DNA from: Whitmania pigra
Lineage: Eukaryota > Annelida > Clitellata > Hirudinida > Haemopidae
Length of the DNA: 64,000 nt
Assembly: GCA_021613335.1 (NCBI GenBank)
Contig: JAJTWR010000471.1
Location: forward strand, 1-64,000
Reading direction: 5' to 3'
Of this stretch, positions 1-10,012 are shown one piece after another. The translations under genes and the position numbers were made by a program. How positions within the stretch are numbered: position 1 is the first letter of the stretch; each line of letters opens with the position of its first letter. The notes below the pieces were generated by a model. The model saw only the letters and a list, made by a program, of their open reading frames with translations, had not been told where the DNA came from and searched no databases.

Positions 1-23
1 CGAACGCAGAGGCCGTGCGTCGG

Positions 24-98
24 GGGGAACTAGCTCAGATGGTAGAGCGCTCTCGCTTAGCATGCGAGAGGTACGGGGATCGATACCCCGGTTCTCCA
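24..98 (+). tRNA. tRNA-Ala(AGC), with indel
   Basis: The locus is 75 nt because an extra TC lies at the start of the anticodon stem; the rest matches the 73-nt AGC genes. It may be non-functional or carry an assembly error at the window edge. Confidence 0.7.
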
Positions 99-214
99 GT
101 GAGTGCTTGGGCGTTTTTGTCTGTTGTTACGAAAACCGGAAATGCGGAAGGGAACGGATTGAAGGGCGGCGAAAGAATCGAATAGGTGTAGTTTCGATCG
201 TATAGACGGCTATC

Positions 215-294
215 GGGGAACTAGAACAGCTCACACGGTAGAGCGCTCGCTTTGCATGCGAGAGGTACGGGGATCGATACCCGGCTGATCTCCA
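215..294 (+). pseudogene. tRNA-Ala(TGC), disrupted
   Basis: Five extra bases interrupt the D-arm region, and the 3' T-stem and acceptor strand are scrambled, so the acceptor stem cannot close properly. Confidence 0.7.
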
Positions 295-418
295 GAAGTG
301 GGGATTTTTTTTTCGGTTTGTAACCGAATGAGACGACCATTCTCTGCTTGTAAGACAACGAGTAATGGTTGAAACGGGTCGTGCAGACGTGATGGATCGC
401 CGACTCGGCTTTCGTTCA

Positions 419-494
419 GCATCGGTGGTTCAGTGGTAGTGTCGGTAGTGCTCGCCTGCCACGGGCGGCCCGGGTTCGATTCCCGGCCGATGCA
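419..494 (+). pseudogene. tRNA-Gly(GCC), disrupted
   Basis: Extra bases follow the D-arm and one base is missing from the 3' anticodon stem. The T-arm and acceptor stem are still intact. Confidence 0.7.
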
Positions 495-634
495 CGTCCT
501 TTTGCCAAGCGCTTTGGGACTAGAAGGCCGACGGATGTGAAGGCCGACGGACGAGATGTCGAAAGGGAGAAGAAAACGTCCCCTCGATTGAACGTTGTCG
601 ATGGATAGGTGTCCGAACGCAGAGGCCGTGCGTC

Positions 635-707
635 GGGGAACTAGCTCAGATGGTAGAGCGCTCGCTTTGCATGCGAGAGGTACGGGGATCGATACACCGA
701 TTCTCCA
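635..707 (+). tRNA. tRNA-Ala(TGC), mismatch variant
   Basis: Anticodon loop TTTGCAT. The T-stem has an A opposite G52, and the acceptor has A66 opposite C7; these two changes define the variant half-unit. Confidence 0.8.
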
Positions 708-832
708 GAAGTGGGGATTTTGTTTCGGTTTGTAACCGAATGAGACGACCATTCTCTGCTTGTAAGACAACGAGTAATGGTTGAAACGGGTCGTGACGAG
801 ACGTGATGGATCGCCGACTCGGCTTTCGTTCA

Positions 833-902
833 GCATCGGTGGTCAGTGGTAGAATGCTCGCCTGCCACGCGGGCGGCCCGGGTTCGGTTCCCTGCCGATG
901 CA
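833..902 (+). tRNA. tRNA-Gly(GCC), 1-nt deletion
   Basis: 70 nt. One T is missing from the D-stem and substitutions occur in the T-arm, so function is doubtful. Confidence 0.65.
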
Positions 903-1026
903 CGTCCTTTTGCCAAGCGCTTTGGGACTAGAAGGCCGACGGACGAGATGTCGAAAGGGAGAAGAAAACGTCCCCTCGATTGAACGTTGTCGATGGATAG
1001 GTGTCCGAACGCAGAGGCCGTGCGTC

Positions 1027-1099
1027 GGGGAACTAGCTCAGATGGTAGAGCGCTCGCTTAGCATGCGAGAGGTACGGGGATTGATACCCCAGTTCTCCA
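1027..1099 (+). tRNA. tRNA-Ala(AGC)
   Basis: 73 nt, loop TTAGCAT. There is a substitution in the T-loop, and the last T-stem base is A, so the outer T-stem pair is lost. Confidence 0.88.
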
Positions 1100-1213
1100 G
1101 TGAGTGCTTGGGCGTTTTTGGTCTGTTTTTACGAAAACCGGAAATAGCAATGTTTGAAGGGCGGAAAGAATCGCGAAGGTATCGGTGTAGCCTCGATCGT
1201 ATAGACGGCTATC

Positions 1214-1286
1214 GGGGAACTAGCTCACACGGTAGAGCGCTCGCTTTGCATGCGAGAGGTACGGGGATCGATACCCCGGTTCTCCA
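1214..1286 (+). tRNA. tRNA-Ala(TGC)
   Basis: Complete cloverleaf, but it is followed by the spacer that normally follows AGC genes, so the locus looks recombinant. Confidence 0.93.
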
Positions 1287-1401
1287 GTGAGTGCTTGGGC
1301 GTTTTTGGTCTGTTTTTACGAAAACCGGAAATAGCAATGTTTGAAGGGCGGGAAAGAATCGCGAAGGTATCGGTGTAGCCTCGATCGTATAGACGGCTAT
1401 C

Positions 1402-1474
1402 GGGGAACTAGCTCACACGGTAGAGCGCTCGCTTTGCATGCGAGAGGTACGGGGATCGATACCCCGGTTCTCCA
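1402..1474 (+). tRNA. tRNA-Ala(TGC)
   Basis: Complete 73-nt cloverleaf with G3:U70 in the acceptor stem, the classical alanine identity pair; TTTT lies 11-15 nt downstream. Confidence 0.95.
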
Positions 1475-1597
1475 GAAGTGGGGATTTTGTTTCGGTTTGT
1501 AACCGAATGAGACGACCATTCTCTGCTTGTAAGACAACGAGTAATGGTTGAAACGGGTCGTGCAGACGTGATGGATCGCCGACTCGGCTTTCGTTCA

Positions 1598-1670
1598 GCA
1601 TCGGTGGTTCAGTGGTGTAGAATGCTCGCCTGCCACGCGGGCGGCCCGGGTTCGATTCCCGGCCGATGCA
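1598..1670 (+). tRNA. tRNA-Gly(GCC), 2-nt insertion
   Basis: A GT insertion before the 3' D-stem makes it 73 nt; all other arms pair. Confidence 0.8.
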
Positions 1671-1810
1671 CGTCCTTTTGCCAAGCGCTTTGGGACTAGA
1701 AGGCCGACGGATGTGAAGGCCGACGGACGAGATGTCGAAAGGGAGAAGAAAACGTCCCCTCGATTGAACGTTGTCGATGGATAGGTGTCCGAACGCAGAG
1801 GCCGTGCGTC

Positions 1811-1883
1811 GGGGAACTAGCTCAGATGGTAGAGCGCTCGCTTAGCATGCGAGAGGTACGGGGATCGATACCCCGGTTCTCCA
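1811..1883 (+). tRNA. tRNA-Ala(AGC)
   Basis: Intact. Acceptor GGGGAAC/GTTCTCC, T-stem CGGGG/CCCCG, anticodon loop TTAGCAT; TTTTT about 17 nt downstream. Confidence 0.96.
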
Positions 1884-1998
1884 GTGAGTGCTTGGGCGTT
1901 TTTGGTCTGTTCTTACGAAAACCGGAAATAGCAATGTTTGAAGGGCGGGAAAGAATCGCGAAGGTATCGGTGTAGCCTCGATCGTATAGACGGCTATC

Positions 1999-2071
1999 GG
2001 GGAACTAGCTCACACGGTAGAGCGCTCGCTTTGCATGCGAGAGGTACGGGGATCGATACCCCGGTTCTCCA
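1999..2071 (+). tRNA. tRNA-Ala(TGC)
   Basis: Intact; the D-loop carries CACACGG instead of the CAGATGG of the AGC genes. Confidence 0.96.
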
Positions 2072-2194
2072 GAAGTGGGGATTTTGTTTCGGTTTGTAAC
2101 CGAATGAGACGACCATTCTCTGCTTGTAAGACAACGAGTAATGGTTGAAACGGGTCGTGCAGACGTGATGGATCGCCGACTCGGCTTTCGTTCA

Positions 2195-2265
2195 GCATCG
2201 GTGGTTCAGTGGTAGAATGCTCGCCTGCCACGCGGGCGGCCCTGGTTCGATTCCCGGCCGATGCA
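2195..2265 (+). tRNA. tRNA-Gly(GCC)
   Basis: 71 nt, loop CTGCCAC; one T-stem substitution (C to T) weakens a single pair. Confidence 0.9.
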
Positions 2266-2405
2266 CGTCCTTTTGCCAAGCGCTTTGGGACTAGAAGGCC
2301 GACGGATGTGAAGGCCGACGGACGAGATGTCGAAAGGGAGAAGAAAACGTCCCCTCGATTGAACGTTGTCGATGGATAGGTGTCCGAACGCAGAGGCCGT
2401 GCGTC

Positions 2406-2478
2406 GGGGAACTAGCTCAGATGGTAGAGCGCTCGCTTTGCATGCGAGAGGTACGGAGATCGATACACCGATTCTCCA
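2406..2478 (+). tRNA. tRNA-Ala(TGC), mismatch variant
   Basis: Has the two variant mismatches; a further G-to-A change in the 5' T-stem lies at the already mismatched pair. Confidence 0.8.
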
Positions 2479-2601
2479 GAAGTGGGTATTTTGTTTCGGT
2501 TTGTAACCGAATGAGACGACCATTCTCTGCTTGTAAGACAACGAGTAATGGTTGAAACGGGTCGTGCAGACGTGATGGATCGCCGACTCGGCTTTCGTTC
2601 A

Positions 2602-2672
2602 GCATCGGTGATTCAGTGGTAGAATGCTCGCCTGCCACGCGGGCGGCCCGGGTTCGATTCACGGCCGATGCA
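2602..2672 (+). tRNA. tRNA-Gly(GCC), mismatch variant
   Basis: The T-stem 3' strand reads CACGG instead of CCCGG, losing one pair; the D-stem also has a G-to-A change. Confidence 0.8.
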
Positions 2673-2812
2673 CGTCCTTTTGCCAAGCGCTTTGGGACTA
2701 GAAGGCCGACGGATGTGAAGGCCGACGGACGAGATGTCGAAAGGGAGAAGAAAACGTCCCCTCGATTGAACGTTGTCGATGGATAGGTGTCCGAACGCAG
2801 AGGCCGTGCGTC

Positions 2813-2885
2813 GGGGAACTAGCTCAGATGGTAGAGCGCTCGCTTAGCATGCGAGAGGTACGGGGATCGATACCCCGGTTCTCCA
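2813..2885 (+). tRNA. tRNA-Ala(AGC)
   Basis: Intact; identical to the locus at 1811. Confidence 0.96.
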
Positions 2886-2999
2886 GTGAGTGCTTGGGCG
2901 TTATTGTCTGTTGTTACGAAAACCGGAAATAGCAATGTTTGAAGGGCGGGAAAGAATCGCGAAGGTATCGGTGTAGCCTCGATCGTATAGACGGCTATC

Positions 3000-3072
3000 G
3001 GGGAACTAGCTCACACGGTAGAGCGCTCGCTTTGCATGCGAGAGGTACGGGGATCGATACCCCGGTTCTCCA
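3000..3072 (+). tRNA. tRNA-Ala(TGC)
   Basis: Intact; identical to the locus at 1999. Confidence 0.96.
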
Positions 3073-3195
3073 GAAGTGGGGATTTTGTTTCGGTTTGTAA
3101 CCGAATGAGACGACCATTCTCTGCTTGTAAGACAACGAGTAATGGTTGAAACGGGTCGTGCAGACGTGATGGATCGCCGACTCGGCTTTCGTTCA

Positions 3196-3266
3196 GCATC
3201 GGTGGTTCAGTGGTAGAATGCTCGCCTGCCACGCGGGCGGCCCGGGTTCGATTCCCGGCCGATGCA
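3196..3266 (+). tRNA. tRNA-Gly(GCC)
   Basis: Intact 71-nt cloverleaf: acceptor GCATCGG/CCGATGC, T-arm with TTCGATT; TTTT 7-10 nt downstream. Confidence 0.96.
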
Positions 3267-3407
3267 CGTCCTTTTGCCAAGCGCTTTGGGACTAGAAGGC
3301 CGACGGATGTGAAGGCCGACGGACGAGATGTCGAAAGGGAGAAGAAAAAAACGTCCTCGATTGAACGTTGTCGATGGATAGGTGTCCGAACGCAGAGGCC
3401 GTGCGTC

Positions 3408-3480
3408 GGGGAACTAGCTCAGATGGTAGAGCGCTCGCTTTGCATGCGAGAGGTACGGAGATCGATACACCGATTCTCCA
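3408..3480 (+). tRNA. tRNA-Ala(TGC), mismatch variant
   Basis: Same three T-arm/acceptor changes as the locus at 2406. Confidence 0.8.
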
Positions 3481-3603
3481 GAAGTGGGGATTTTGTTTCG
3501 GTTTGTAACCGAATGAGACGACCATTCTCTGCTTGTAAGACAACGAGTAATGGTTGAAACGGGTCGTGCAGACGTGATGGATCGCCGACTCGGCTTTCGT
3601 TCA

Positions 3604-3674
3604 GCATCGGTGATTCAGTGGTAGAATGCTCGCCTGCCACGCGGGCGGCCCGGGTTCGATTCACGGCCGATGCA
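3604..3674 (+). tRNA. tRNA-Gly(GCC), mismatch variant
   Basis: CACGG T-stem strand plus the D-stem change seen at 2602. Confidence 0.8.
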
Positions 3675-3814
3675 CGTCCTTTTGCCAAGCGCTTTGGGAC
3701 TAGAAGGCCGACGGATGTGAAGGCCGACGGACGAGATGTCGAAAGGGAGAAGAAAACGTCCCCTCGATTGAACGTTGTCGATGGATAGGTGTCCGAACGC
3801 AGAGGCCGTGCGTC

Positions 3815-3887
3815 GGGGAACTAGCTCAGATGGTAGAGCGCTCGCTTAGCATGCGAGAGGTACGGGGATCGATACCCCGGTTCTCCA
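3815..3887 (+). tRNA. tRNA-Ala(AGC)
   Basis: Intact cloverleaf. Confidence 0.96.
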
Positions 3888-4000
3888 GTGAGTGCTTGGG
3901 CGTTTTTGTCTGTTGTACGAAAACCGGAAATAGCAATGTTTGAAGGGCGGGAAAGAATCGCGAAGGTATCGGTGTAGCCTCGATCGTATAGACGGCTATC

Positions 4001-4073
4001 GGGGAACTAGCTCACACGGTAGAGCGCTCGCTTTGCATGCGAGAGGTACGGGGATCGATACCCCGGTTCTCCA
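4001..4073 (+). tRNA. tRNA-Ala(TGC)
   Basis: Intact cloverleaf. Confidence 0.96.
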
Positions 4074-4196
4074 GAAGTGGGGATTTTGTTTCGGTTTGTA
4101 ACCGAATGAGACGACCATTCTCTGCTTGTAAGACAACGAGTAATGGTTGAAACGGGTCGTGCAGACGTGATGGATCGCCGACTCGGCTTTCGTTCA

Positions 4197-4267
4197 GCAT
4201 CGGTGGTTCAGTGGTAGAATGCTCGCCTGCCACGCGGGCGGCCCGGGTTCGATTCCCGGCCGATGCA
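4197..4267 (+). tRNA. tRNA-Gly(GCC)
   Basis: Intact cloverleaf. Confidence 0.96.
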
Positions 4268-4407
4268 CGTCCTTTTGCCAAGCGCTTTGGGACTAGAAGG
4301 CCGACGGATGTGAAGGCCGACGGACGAGATGTCGAAAGGGAGAAGAAAACGTCCCCTCGATTGAACGTTGTCGATGGATAGGTGTCCGAACGCAGAGGCC
4401 GTGCGTC

Positions 4408-4480
4408 GGGGAACTAGCTCAGATGGTAGAGCGCTCGCTTTGCATGCGAGAGGTACGGGGATCGATACACCGATTCTCCA
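4408..4480 (+). tRNA. tRNA-Ala(TGC), mismatch variant
   Basis: Only the two defining mismatches (T-stem and position 7:66). Confidence 0.82.
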
Positions 4481-4603
4481 GAAGTGGGGATTTTGTTTCG
4501 GTTTGTAACCGAATGAGACGACCATTCTCTGCTTGTAAGACAACGAGTAATGGTTGAAACGGGTCGTGCAGACGTGATGGATCGCCGACTCGGCTTTCGT
4601 TCA

Positions 4604-4674
4604 GCATCGGTGGTTCAGTGGTAGAATGCTCGCCTGCCACGCGGGCGGCCCGGGTTCGATTCACGGCCGATGCA
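4604..4674 (+). tRNA. tRNA-Gly(GCC), mismatch variant
   Basis: Only the CACGG T-stem change; otherwise intact. Confidence 0.83.
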
Positions 4675-4814
4675 CGTCCTTTTGCCAAGCGCTTTGGGAC
4701 TAGAAGGCCGACGGATGTGAAGGCCGACGGACGAGATGTCGAAAGGGAGAAGAAAACGTCCCCTCGATTGAACGTTGTCGATGGATAGGTGTCCGAACGC
4801 AGAGGCCGTGCGTC

Positions 4815-4887
4815 GGGGAACTAGCTCAGATGGTAGAGCGCTCGCTTAGCATGCGAGAGGTACGGGGATCGATACCCCGGTTCTCCA
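4815..4887 (+). tRNA. tRNA-Ala(AGC)
   Basis: Intact cloverleaf. Confidence 0.96.
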
Positions 4888-5002
4888 GTGAGTGCTTGGG
4901 CGTTTTTGGTCTGTTCTTACGAAAACCGGAAATAGCAATGTTTGAAGGGCGGGAAAGAATCGCGAAGGTATCGGTGTAGCCTCGATCGTATAGACGGCTA
5001 TC

Positions 5003-5075
5003 GGGGAACTAGCTCACACGGTAGAGCGCTCGCTTTGCATGCGAGAGTTACTGCGATCGATACCACGGTTCTCCA
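5003..5075 (+). tRNA. tRNA-Ala(TGC), broken T-arm
   Basis: The T-stem reads CTGCG opposite CCACG, so three of five pairs are lost; box B is probably impaired too. Confidence 0.75.
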
Positions 5076-5198
5076 GAAGTGGGGATTTTGTTTCGGTTTG
5101 TAACCGAATGAGACGACCATTCTCTGCTTGTAAGACAACGAGTAATGGTTGAAACGGGTCGTGCAGACGTGATGGATCGCCGACTCGGCTTTCGTTCA

Positions 5199-5269
5199 GC
5201 ATCGGTGGTTCAGTGGTAGAATGCTCGCCTGCCACGCGGGCGGCCCGGGTTCGATTCCCGGCCGATGCA
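5199..5269 (+). tRNA. tRNA-Gly(GCC)
   Basis: Intact cloverleaf. Confidence 0.96.
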
Positions 5270-5409
5270 CGTCCTTTTGCCAAGCGCTTTGGGACTAGAA
5301 GGCCGACGGATGTGAAGGCCGACGGACGAGATGTCGAAAGGGAGAAAGAAACGTCCCCTCGATTGAACGTTGTCGATGGATAGGTGTCCGAACGCAGAGG
5401 CCGTGCGTC

Positions 5410-5482
5410 GGGGAACTAGCTCAGATGGTAGAGCGCTCGCTTTGCATGCGAGAGGTACGGGGATCGATACACCGATTCTCCA
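5410..5482 (+). tRNA. tRNA-Ala(TGC), mismatch variant
   Basis: The two defining mismatches. Confidence 0.82.
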
Positions 5483-5605
5483 GAAGTGGGGATTTTGTTT
5501 CGGTTTGTAACCGAATGAGACGACCATTCTCTGCTTGTAAGACAACGAGTAATGGTTGAAACGGGTCGTGCAGACGTGATGGATCGCCGACTCGGCTTTC
5601 GTTCA

Positions 5606-5675
5606 GCATCGGTGGTTCAGTGGTAGAATGCTCGCCTGCCACGCGGGCGGCCGGGTTCGATTCACGGCCGATGCA
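5606..5675 (+). tRNA. tRNA-Gly(GCC), mismatch variant with deletion
   Basis: 70 nt: one C lost before the T-stem, plus the CACGG change. Confidence 0.75.
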
Positions 5676-5815
5676 CGTCCTTTTGCCAAGCGCTTTGGGA
5701 CTAGAAGGCCGACGGATGTGAAGGCCGACGGACGAGATGTCGAAAGGGAGAAGAAAACGTCCCCTCGATTGAACGTTGTCGATGGATAGGTGTCCGAACG
5801 CAGAGGCCGTGCGTC

Positions 5816-5888
5816 GGGGAACTAGCTCAGATGGTAGAGCGCTCGCTTAGCATGCGAGAGGTACGGGGATCGATACCCCGGTTCTCCA
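5816..5888 (+). tRNA. tRNA-Ala(AGC)
   Basis: Intact cloverleaf. Confidence 0.96.
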
Positions 5889-6002
5889 GTGAGTGCTTGG
5901 GCGTTTTTGTCTGTTGTTACGAAAACCGGAAATAGCAATGTTTGAAGGGCGGGAAAGAATCGCGAAGGTATCGGTGTAGCCTCGATCGTATAGACGGCTA
6001 TC

Positions 6003-6074
6003 GGGGAACTAGCTCACACGGTAGAGCGCTCGCTTTGCATGCGAGAGGTACGGGGATCGATACCCCGTTCTCCA
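6003..6074 (+). tRNA. tRNA-Ala(TGC), 1-nt deletion
   Basis: 72 nt: one G missing at the T-stem/acceptor junction. Confidence 0.82.
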
Positions 6075-6197
6075 GAAGTGGGGATTTTGTTTCGGTTTGT
6101 AACCGAATGAGACGACCATTCTCTGCTTGTAAGACAACGAGTAATGGTTGAAACGGGTCGTGCAGACGTGATGGATCGCCGACTCGGCTTTCGTTCA

Positions 6198-6268
6198 GCA
6201 TCGGTGGTTCAGTGGTAGAATGCTCGCCTGCCACGCGGGCGGCCCGGGTTCGATTCCCGGCCGATGCA
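6198..6268 (+). tRNA. tRNA-Gly(GCC)
   Basis: Intact cloverleaf. Confidence 0.96.
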
Positions 6269-6408
6269 CGTCCTTTTGCCAAGCGCTTTGGGACTAGAAG
6301 GCCGACGGATGTGAAGGCCGACGGACGAGATGTCGAAAGGGAGAAGAAAACGTCCCCTCGATTGAACGTTGTCGATGGATAGGTGTCCGAACGCAGAGGC
6401 CGTGCGTC

Positions 6409-6481
6409 GGGGAACTAGCTCAGATGGTAGAGCGCTCGCTTTGCATGCGAGAGGTACGGGGATCGATACACCGATTCTCCA
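6409..6481 (+). tRNA. tRNA-Ala(TGC), mismatch variant
   Basis: The two defining mismatches. From here rightwards the spacer after this variant has a changed segment (CCCTC in place of CTCTGC). Confidence 0.82.
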
Positions 6482-6603
6482 GAAGTGGGGATTTTGTTTC
6501 GGTTTGTAACCGAATGAGACGACCATTCCCTCTTGTAAGACAACGAGTAATGGTTGAAACGGGTCGTGCAGACGTGATGGATCGCCGACTCGGCTTTCGT
6601 TCA

Positions 6604-6674
6604 GCATCGGTGGTTCAGTGGTAGAATGCTCGCCTGCCACGCGGGCGGCCCGGGTTCGATTCACGGCCGATGCA
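6604..6674 (+). tRNA. tRNA-Gly(GCC), mismatch variant
   Basis: CACGG T-stem strand. Confidence 0.83.
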
Positions 6675-6814
6675 CGTCCTTTTGCCAAGCGCTTTGGGAC
6701 TAGAAGGCCGACGGATGTGAAGGCCGACGGACGAGATGTCGAAAGGGAGAAGAAAACGTCCCCTCGATTGAACGTTGTCGATGGATAGGTGTCCGAACGC
6801 AGAGGCCGTGCGTC

Positions 6815-6887
6815 GGGGAACTAGCTCAGATGGTAGAGCGCTCGCTTAGCATGCGAGAGGTACGGGGATCGATACCCCGGTTCTCCA
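6815..6887 (+). tRNA. tRNA-Ala(AGC)
   Basis: Intact cloverleaf. Confidence 0.96.
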
Positions 6888-7002
6888 GTGAGTGCTTGGG
6901 CGTTTTTGGTCTGTTCTTACGAAAACCGGAAATAGCAATGTTTGAAGGGCGGGAAAGAATCGCGAAGGTATCGGTGTAGCCTCGATCGTATAGACGGCTA
7001 TC

Positions 7003-7075
7003 GGGGAACTAGCTCACACGGTAGAGCGCTCGCTTTGCATGCGAGAGTTACTGCGATCGATACCACGGTTCTCCA
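7003..7075 (+). tRNA. tRNA-Ala(TGC), broken T-arm
   Basis: Same broken T-stem as at 5003, although the unit between (6003) has a normal one. Confidence 0.75.
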
Positions 7076-7198
7076 GAAGTGGGGATTTTGTTTCGGTTTG
7101 TAACCGAATGAGACGACCATTCTCTGCTTGTAAGACAACGAGTAATGGTTGAAACGGGTCGTGCAGACGTGATGGATCGCCGACTCGGCTTTCGTTCA

Positions 7199-7269
7199 GC
7201 ATCGGTGGTTCAGTGGTAGAATGCTCGCCTGCCACGCGGGCGGCCCGGGTTCGATTCCCGGCCGATGCA
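7199..7269 (+). tRNA. tRNA-Gly(GCC)
   Basis: Intact cloverleaf. Confidence 0.96.
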
Positions 7270-7410
7270 CGTCCTTTTGCCAAGCGCTTTGGGACTAGAA
7301 GGCCGACGGATGTGAAGGCCGACGGACGAGATGTCGAAAGGGAGAAGAAAAACGTCCCCTCGATTGAACGTTGTCGATGGATAGGTGTCCGAACGCAGAG
7401 GCCGTGCGTC

Positions 7411-7483
7411 GGGGAACTAGCTCAGATGGTAGAGCGCTCGCTTTGCATGCGAGAGGTACGGGGATCGATACACCGATTCTCCA
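7411..7483 (+). tRNA. tRNA-Ala(TGC), mismatch variant
   Basis: First of two successive variant Ala-Gly pairs; the next starts 406 bp on with no AGC unit between. Confidence 0.82.
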
Positions 7484-7605
7484 GAAGTGGGGATTTTGTT
7501 TCGGTTTGTAACCGAATGAGACGACCATTCCCTCTTGTAAGACAACGAGTAATGGTTGAAACGGGTCGTGCAGACGTGATGGATCGCCGACTCGGCTTTC
7601 GTTCA

Positions 7606-7676
7606 GCATCGGTGGTTCAGTGGTAGAATGCTCGCCTGCCACGCGGGCGGCCCGGGTTCGATTCACGGCCGATGCA
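7606..7676 (+). tRNA. tRNA-Gly(GCC), mismatch variant
   Basis: CACGG T-stem strand. Confidence 0.83.
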
Positions 7677-7816
7677 CGTCCTTTTGCCAAGCGCTTTGGG
7701 ACTAGAAGGCCGACGGATGTGAAGGCCGACGGACGAGATGTCGAAAGGGAGAAGAAAACGTCCCCTCGATTGAACGTTGTCGATGGATAGGTGTCCGAAC
7801 GCAGAGGCCGTGCGTC

Positions 7817-7889
7817 GGGGAACTAGCTCAGATGGTAGAGCGCTCGCTTTGCATGCGAGAGGTACGGGGATCGATACACCGATTCTCCA
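7817..7889 (+). tRNA. tRNA-Ala(TGC), mismatch variant
   Basis: Extra half-unit copy; the two defining mismatches. Confidence 0.82.
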
Positions 7890-8011
7890 GAAGTGGGGAT
7901 TTTGTTTCGGTTTGTAACCGAATGAGACGACCATTCCCTCTTGTAAGACAACGAGTAATGGTTGAAACGGGTCGTGCAGACGTGATGGATCGCCGACTCG
8001 GCTTTCGTTCA

Positions 8012-8081
8012 GCATCGGTGGTTCAGTGGTAGAATGCTCGCCTGCCACGCGGGCGGCCGGGTTCGATTCACGGCCGATGCA
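8012..8081 (+). tRNA. tRNA-Gly(GCC), mismatch variant with deletion
   Basis: 70 nt: the same missing C as at 5606, plus CACGG. Confidence 0.75.
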
Positions 8082-8221
8082 CGTCCTTTTGCCAAGCGCT
8101 TTGGGACTAGAAGGCCGACGGATGTGAAGGCCGACGGACGAGATGTCGAAAGGGAGAAGAAAACGTCCCCTCGATTGAACGTTGTCGATGGATAGGTGTC
8201 CGAACGCAGAGGCCGTGCGTC

Positions 8222-8294
8222 GGGGAACTAGCTCAGATGGTAGAGCGCTCGCTTAGCATGCGAGAGGTACGGGGATCGATACCCCGGTTCTCCA
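8222..8294 (+). tRNA. tRNA-Ala(AGC)
   Basis: Intact cloverleaf. Confidence 0.96.
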
Positions 8295-8409
8295 GTGAGT
8301 GCTTGGGCGTTTTTGGTCTGTTCTTACGAAAACCGGAAATAGCAATGTTTGAAGGGCGGGAAAGAATCGCGAAGGTATCGGTGTAGCCTCGATCGTATAG
8401 ACGGCTATC

Positions 8410-8482
8410 GGGGAACTAGCTCACACGGTAGAGCGCTCGCTTTGCATGCGAGAGTTACTGCGATCGATACCACGGTTCTCCA
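8410..8482 (+). tRNA. tRNA-Ala(TGC), broken T-arm
   Basis: Third copy of the CTGCG/CCACG T-stem. Confidence 0.75.
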
Positions 8483-8605
8483 GAAGTGGGGATTTTGTTT
8501 CGGTTTGTAACCGAATGAGACGACCATTCTCTGCTTGTAAGACAACGAGTAATGGTTGAAACGGGTCGTGCAGACGTGATGGATCGCCGACTCGGCTTTC
8601 GTTCA

Positions 8606-8676
8606 GCATCGGTGGTTCAGTGGTAGAATGCTCGCCTGCCACGCGGGCGGCCCGGGTTCGATTCCCGGCCGATGCA
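8606..8676 (+). tRNA. tRNA-Gly(GCC)
   Basis: Intact cloverleaf. Confidence 0.96.
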
Positions 8677-8816
8677 CGTCCTTTTGCCAAGCGCTTTGGG
8701 ACTAGAAGGCCGACGGATGTGAAGGCCGACGGACGAGATGTCGAAAGGGAGAAGAAAACGTCCCCTCGATTGAACGTTGTCGATGGATAGGTGTCCGAAC
8801 GCAGAGGCCGTGCGTC

Positions 8817-8889
8817 GGGGAACTAGCTCAGATGGTAGAGCGCTCGCTTTGCATGCGAGAGGTACGGGGATCGATACACCGATTCTCCA
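8817..8889 (+). tRNA. tRNA-Ala(TGC), mismatch variant
   Basis: The two defining mismatches. Confidence 0.82.
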
Positions 8890-9011
8890 GAAGTGGGGAT
8901 TTTGTTTCGGTTTGTAACCGAATGAGACGACCATTCCCTCTTGTAAGACAACGAGTAATGGTTGAAACGGGTCGTGCAGACGTGATGGATCGCCGACTCG
9001 GCTTTCGTTCA

Positions 9012-9082
9012 GCATCGGTGGTTCAGTGGTAGAATGCTCGCCTGCCACGCGGGCGGCCCGGGTTCGATTCACGGCCGATGCA
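9012..9082 (+). tRNA. tRNA-Gly(GCC), mismatch variant
   Basis: CACGG T-stem strand. Confidence 0.83.
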
Positions 9083-9222
9083 CGTCCTTTTGCCAAGCGC
9101 TTTGGGACTAGAAGGCCGACGGATGTGAAGGCCGACGGACGAGATGTCGAAAGGGAGAAGAAAACGTCCCCTCGATTGAACGTTGTCGATGGATAGGTGT
9201 CCGAACGCAGAGGCCGTGCGTC

Positions 9223-9295
9223 GGGGAACTAGCTCAGATGGTAGAGCGCTCGCTTAGCATGCGAGATGTACGGGGATCGATACCCCGGTTCTCCA
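9223..9295 (+). tRNA. tRNA-Ala(AGC)
   Basis: Intact stems; one G-to-T change in the variable loop. Confidence 0.95.
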
Positions 9296-9410
9296 GTGAG
9301 TGCTTGGGCGTTTTTGGTCTGTTCTTACGAAAACCGGAAATAGCAATGTTTGAAGGGCGGGAAAGAATCGCGAAGGTATCGGTGTAGCCTCGATCGTATA
9401 GACGGCTATC

Positions 9411-9483
9411 GGGGAACTAGCTCACACGGTAGAGCGCTCGCTTTGCATGCGAGAGGTACGGGGATCGATACCACGGTTCTCCA
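9411..9483 (+). tRNA. tRNA-Ala(TGC)
   Basis: The 5' T-stem is normal but the 3' strand is CCACG, one lost pair; intermediate between normal and broken copies. Confidence 0.88.
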
Positions 9484-9606
9484 GAAGTGGGGATTTTGTT
9501 TCGGTTTGTAACCGAATGAGACGACCATTCTCTGCTTGTAAGACAACGAGTAATGGTTGAAACGGGTCGTGCAGACGTGATGGATCGCCGACTCGGCTTT
9601 CGTTCA

Positions 9607-9677
9607 GCATCGGTGGTTCAGTGGTAGAATGCTCGCCTGCCACGCGGGCGGCCCGGGTTCGATTCCCGGCCGATGCA
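9607..9677 (+). tRNA. tRNA-Gly(GCC)
   Basis: Intact cloverleaf. Confidence 0.96.
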
Positions 9678-9817
9678 CGTCCTTTTGCCAAGCGCTTTGG
9701 GACTAGAAGGCCGACGGATGTGAAGGCCGACGGACGAGATGTCGAAAGGGAGAAGAAAACGTCCCCTCGATTGAACGTTGTCGATGGATAGGTGTCCGAA
9801 CGCAGAGGCCGTGCGTC

Positions 9818-9890
9818 GGGGAACTAGCTCAGATGGTAGAGCGCTCGCTTTGCATGCGAGAGGTACGGGGATCGATACACCGATTCTCCA
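9818..9890 (+). tRNA. tRNA-Ala(TGC), mismatch variant
   Basis: The two defining mismatches. Confidence 0.82.
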
Positions 9891-10012
9891 GAAGTGGGGA
9901 TTTTGTTTCGGTTTGTAACCGAATGAGACGACCATTCCCTCTTGTAAGACAACGAGTAATGGTTGAAACGGGTCGTGCAGACGTGATGGATCGCCGACTC
10001 GGCTTTCGTTCA

